Positions 33,801 to 36,051 of a DNA stretch of 36,051 nt are shown here, piece after piece; position 1 is the first letter of the stretch, and each line of letters starts with the position of its first letter. Made by a program: the position numbers and the translations under genes. This DNA comes from Schizophyllum amplum (taxonomy: Eukaryota > Basidiomycota > Agaricomycetes > Agaricales > Schizophyllaceae): the NCBI GenBank assembly GCA_007026445.1, contig VDMD01000198.1, positions 1 to 36,051 on the forward strand. Reading direction: 5' to 3'. The notes beneath the pieces were generated by a model. The model searched no databases, was not told the DNA's origin, and saw only the letters and a program-made list of their open reading frames with translations.

Positions 33801-35659
33801 GCCGAGCACGCTTTCGACGCGCTTCTGGAGCTGGGAGCCGAGGGAGGGTGATGCAGGTGGTGAGTCGCTCTATATAGAAGGTGAGCTTCCCTTCAGCGCA
33901 GCCAGCCTTAGGACATACGCTTGCATCAACCTGGTGCTTCAAAGCGCTAGTGCGTGGGCTACCACTCGGGGTGTACGCAGTGATCTTGCCGTTGCCATAC
34001 AGGCCGCGCATGCTGGCCATACTCGAAGTCCGCGAGATCGTTGAACGCAGTGTCTTGATGCGGCGGACCTCCACCATGATGGTGAGGATCGCGCTGAACA
34101 TCGTGCAGAGCAAAATACAATCCCATGCGAGAACAATAGCTGCTAGAGCGCAAACCTGGTAACAGATGTTCAGCCATATACTCCGCGTCACCGAAGGAAA
34201 CTGAACACACCTCCTTGAGCCCTCCAACGCCACTGCGGGCACCGGCAAAGAGCACGATAATCTCTAGCACGTAGTCACGGAAGATCGGCACGTAGCAGCT
34301 CTTTAACGCATCCAGAATGATGCGAGGGGCATCCGGCGCTGCATGCCTCACGCTCTTCTTCGACTTGCTAGGAGGCGAGCCAGAGTCTGCGCTATCCTGA
34401 ATCGACTATCAGTAAGTGTGTCGGTGAGAAGAAATACGACGTAATACTGACTCCCAGTATCCCAGGGTGCTCGAAGACCGCCCGCGCGAGGCGCATGGGC
34501 TTATCAAAGCCGATGGTACACACGAGGAAGGGCAACGCCTCCGCAAGCGCCACGATATCGATGTGTACACCGAGCCACATCGCCACAGGTATGCTGACAA
34601 TCAGCGCCAGGACCGCCGACGAGAGCACCGCAGCCGGTAGCCAGAAAGTGCCTGCGAAATCATCATCAGCTGCTGCTCGCTAACACAAACCTGAACAGCA
34701 TCCACTCACTCCCGAGACGGCGGCTTCGCACGAATATCAGCGTGAACGTGAAGTACATGAGCGACTGGAGGCGGTATCAGTATCGGCCTCGTTGCTACTG
34801 ATTAGCGCACGCACTAGCCGGCTAGAACCAGGAGAATATCAAGCGAGGGGGCGTTCTGTGAATATTACCCAATTAGCCACGCCGCGGAATAACATATTTT
34901 CACCAGCCAGGGTCTCACCTTCGCGAGCTCCCAGAACCGACTGCCCACGGCCCACAGCGCGTACGCGAGCCAGGTCGGGCTACGCATGGGATCCTGAGTG
35001 CCTGAAACTGTTGGCGCGGGTAGCAGCTCGACGTTCACAGGCGCGCCGGCCTCCGCGTCGATCGGGAGGTGAATGTTGTCGATGGAGCGGACGAAGGTCT
35101 CGCGCCCGCGGGAGGACGAGAACGCAAGGGTAATGACCGTGCCGTCCTGATGCGAGAAGCACGTCCCGTTGGTGTGTTCGGCGGTGACGGACGTGGAGGG
35201 ACGGTGGCATAGGTCCTGGTATTCCGGGGCGGCGGTCAATGCGTCCATGACAACCTCGACGTATTCGGGGTCCGCGTGGACGTCAATCTGCTGCAGCTCG
35301 ACCTTGACCACCTCGGGGGAGGGGATGGGAGATAGAAGGCGGACTCGCGGATGGGGATCCATTCGGTGGTTGCAGCGGAGGACTCAGTCTTCAACAGACA
35401 TGTGCGGGGCGGAGTGAATATCTGGAAAAAAACCCCGAGGTTAGCAAGATTGAGAACGTGAAGTTGCGCGTACGCACTCGACGCTCCTCGCACTGCCAAA
35501 CGGCAGGGGCGGGCTGGGGTACCGCTCGAAGAAGGCGGCGTGCTTAATGGCATTAAGAATGTGGAAGTATGCGAGGGTGCTGAGAATAAAGAAGAAGACG
35601 ATGGTCTCTATGGGGGAGTACGCGGCCTGGATGGCCAGCGGCTTCAGTAATGACCGCAT
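30894..35659 (-). CDS. HMGR: 3-hydroxy-3-methylglutaryl-CoA reductase (three frame breaks)
   Basis: This ER enzyme makes mevalonate, the committed step to sterols and terpenoids. Fourteen exons fit: 35659-35478, 35421-34919, 34855-34815, 34764-34710, 34651-34452, 34396-34211, 34155-33919, 33869-33416, 33331-33259, 33203-33037, 32984-32652, 32600-32385, 32335-31483 and 31431-30894, about 1,346 residues if the frame were continuous. The first ~630 residues hold a first helix ([18 protein letters not shown]), a sterol-sensing-domain region ([28 protein letters not shown]) and later helices. The catalytic part starts near residue 812: [56 protein letters not shown] and HMMHNRS with the catalytic His. 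About 90 Pro/Ser/Thr-rich residues follow HNRS. Single bases seem to be missing near 35397, near 35315-35319 and at 34815, all in the N-terminal membrane part. The catalytic exons are clean. Confidence 0.93.
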
Positions 35660-36051
35660 CTGCAGAGGGAGAGGTGTCAGTAGTGATCCGTACCACGAAA
35701 AGCGGTTCTGCTGCGCACCTTTGCGTGCCGTGTCCGGGGAAAGCAGGCGCCGAGTGTGGAGTGCGTCCCCTCTGCAACGGAGCGGCTCTAGATGCGCCTG
35801 GGAGCGGTTGTACTCGCACGAGCTGGTCGCGCGACGCGACGTGCAGGCGCGCTCGTGTGCTCTGTTCGCTGTGCGGCGCAGTCAATAAGCGCACTATCTC
35901 GCGCCCGTCGTTGTCTGGAACGACGCGGAGACCGTGAAGCGCGACGAGGAGGCGGTCAAGGGGGGTGAGGGATAAACAGACGGCGACTAACTCCAACCGA
36001 TTTATTATATGGTACGACTGCCGCCCGAAATAACCTCATCAACCGCCGGCA
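35660..36051 (-). promoter_or_regulatory. Upstream region of HMG-CoA reductase
   Basis: About 390 bp up to the window edge. A 147-codon minus-strand open frame crosses it and runs into HMGR exon 1, but it is Arg/Pro-rich, starts at a non-ATG codon and has no family features, so I take it as leader DNA. A minus-strand CTCACCCC at 35962-35969 resembles part of a sterol regulatory element but matches only partly. Confidence 0.45.
36001..36010 (-). promoter_or_regulatory. Possible TATA box of HMG-CoA reductase
   Basis: Minus-strand ATATAATAAA about 345 bp before the HMGR ATG. If used, the 5' leader would be about 300 nt, long but not unusual for a regulated gene. No better TATA was seen nearer the start. 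Confidence 0.35.

Noticed and set aside
35553..35996. 147-codon minus-strand open frame overlapping the HMGR start
   Set aside because: Starts at a non-ATG codon, has no family features and overlaps HMGR exon 1 in another frame; treated as leader DNA.

Overview
The window is nuclear DNA from a filamentous basidiomycete, most likely a wood-decay Agaricomycete (Polyporales-like). Genes are split by many ~45-60 nt GT-AG introns, coding DNA is GC-rich, and the set includes a CYP63-like P450 pair, a GH71 glucanase, a basidiomycete-type F-box protein and a very large HMG-CoA reductase. The order assignment is inference. No rRNA, tRNA, CRISPR array or intact transposon was recognised.

Layout: 1-2844 has no recognisable gene. 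2845-4157 (-) is a five-exon Gti1/Pac2 (WOPR) transcription regulator with about 2 kb of gene-free DNA upstream. 6231-8161 (-) is a MutY/MUTYH adenine DNA glycosylase. 8767-10492 (-) is an F-box protein, divergent over under 300 bp from COA6 (10770-11111, +). 11809-13942 (+) is a CYP63-like P450 with 8 exons. 14853-16465 (+) is a secreted GH71 alpha-1,3-glucanase. 16837-19386 (+) holds a tandem pair of alpha/beta hydrolases: the first has lost its start exon, the second is complete. 19725-24460 (-) is PDS5 and 24683-26952 (-) is ENP2/NOL10. 27871-30455 (+) is a second CYP63-like P450 with 16 exons. 30894-35659 (-) is HMG-CoA reductase, complete from first membrane helix to C-terminus.

Most genes are housekeeping: base-excision repair, cytochrome oxidase assembly, cohesin maintenance, ribosome biogenesis and sterol/isoprenoid supply. 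The accessory part is the two P450s, the glucanase and the hydrolase pair. P450-2 and HMG-CoA reductase converge on a 438 bp spacer; a metabolic link (isoprenoid supply plus oxidation) is possible but unproven.

The most notable signals are (i) five single-base frame breaks confined to two essential genes, PDS5 (two extra bases) and HMG-CoA reductase (three missing bases), (ii) two P450 paralogues sharing seven intron positions while one carries eight further introns with 15-37 nt exons and a GC-AG intron, and (iii) the hydrolase copy lacking its oxyanion-loop exon with a weakened nucleophile elbow. I found no convincing entirely new system. Exon borders were read by eye from splice signals, frame and family motifs.
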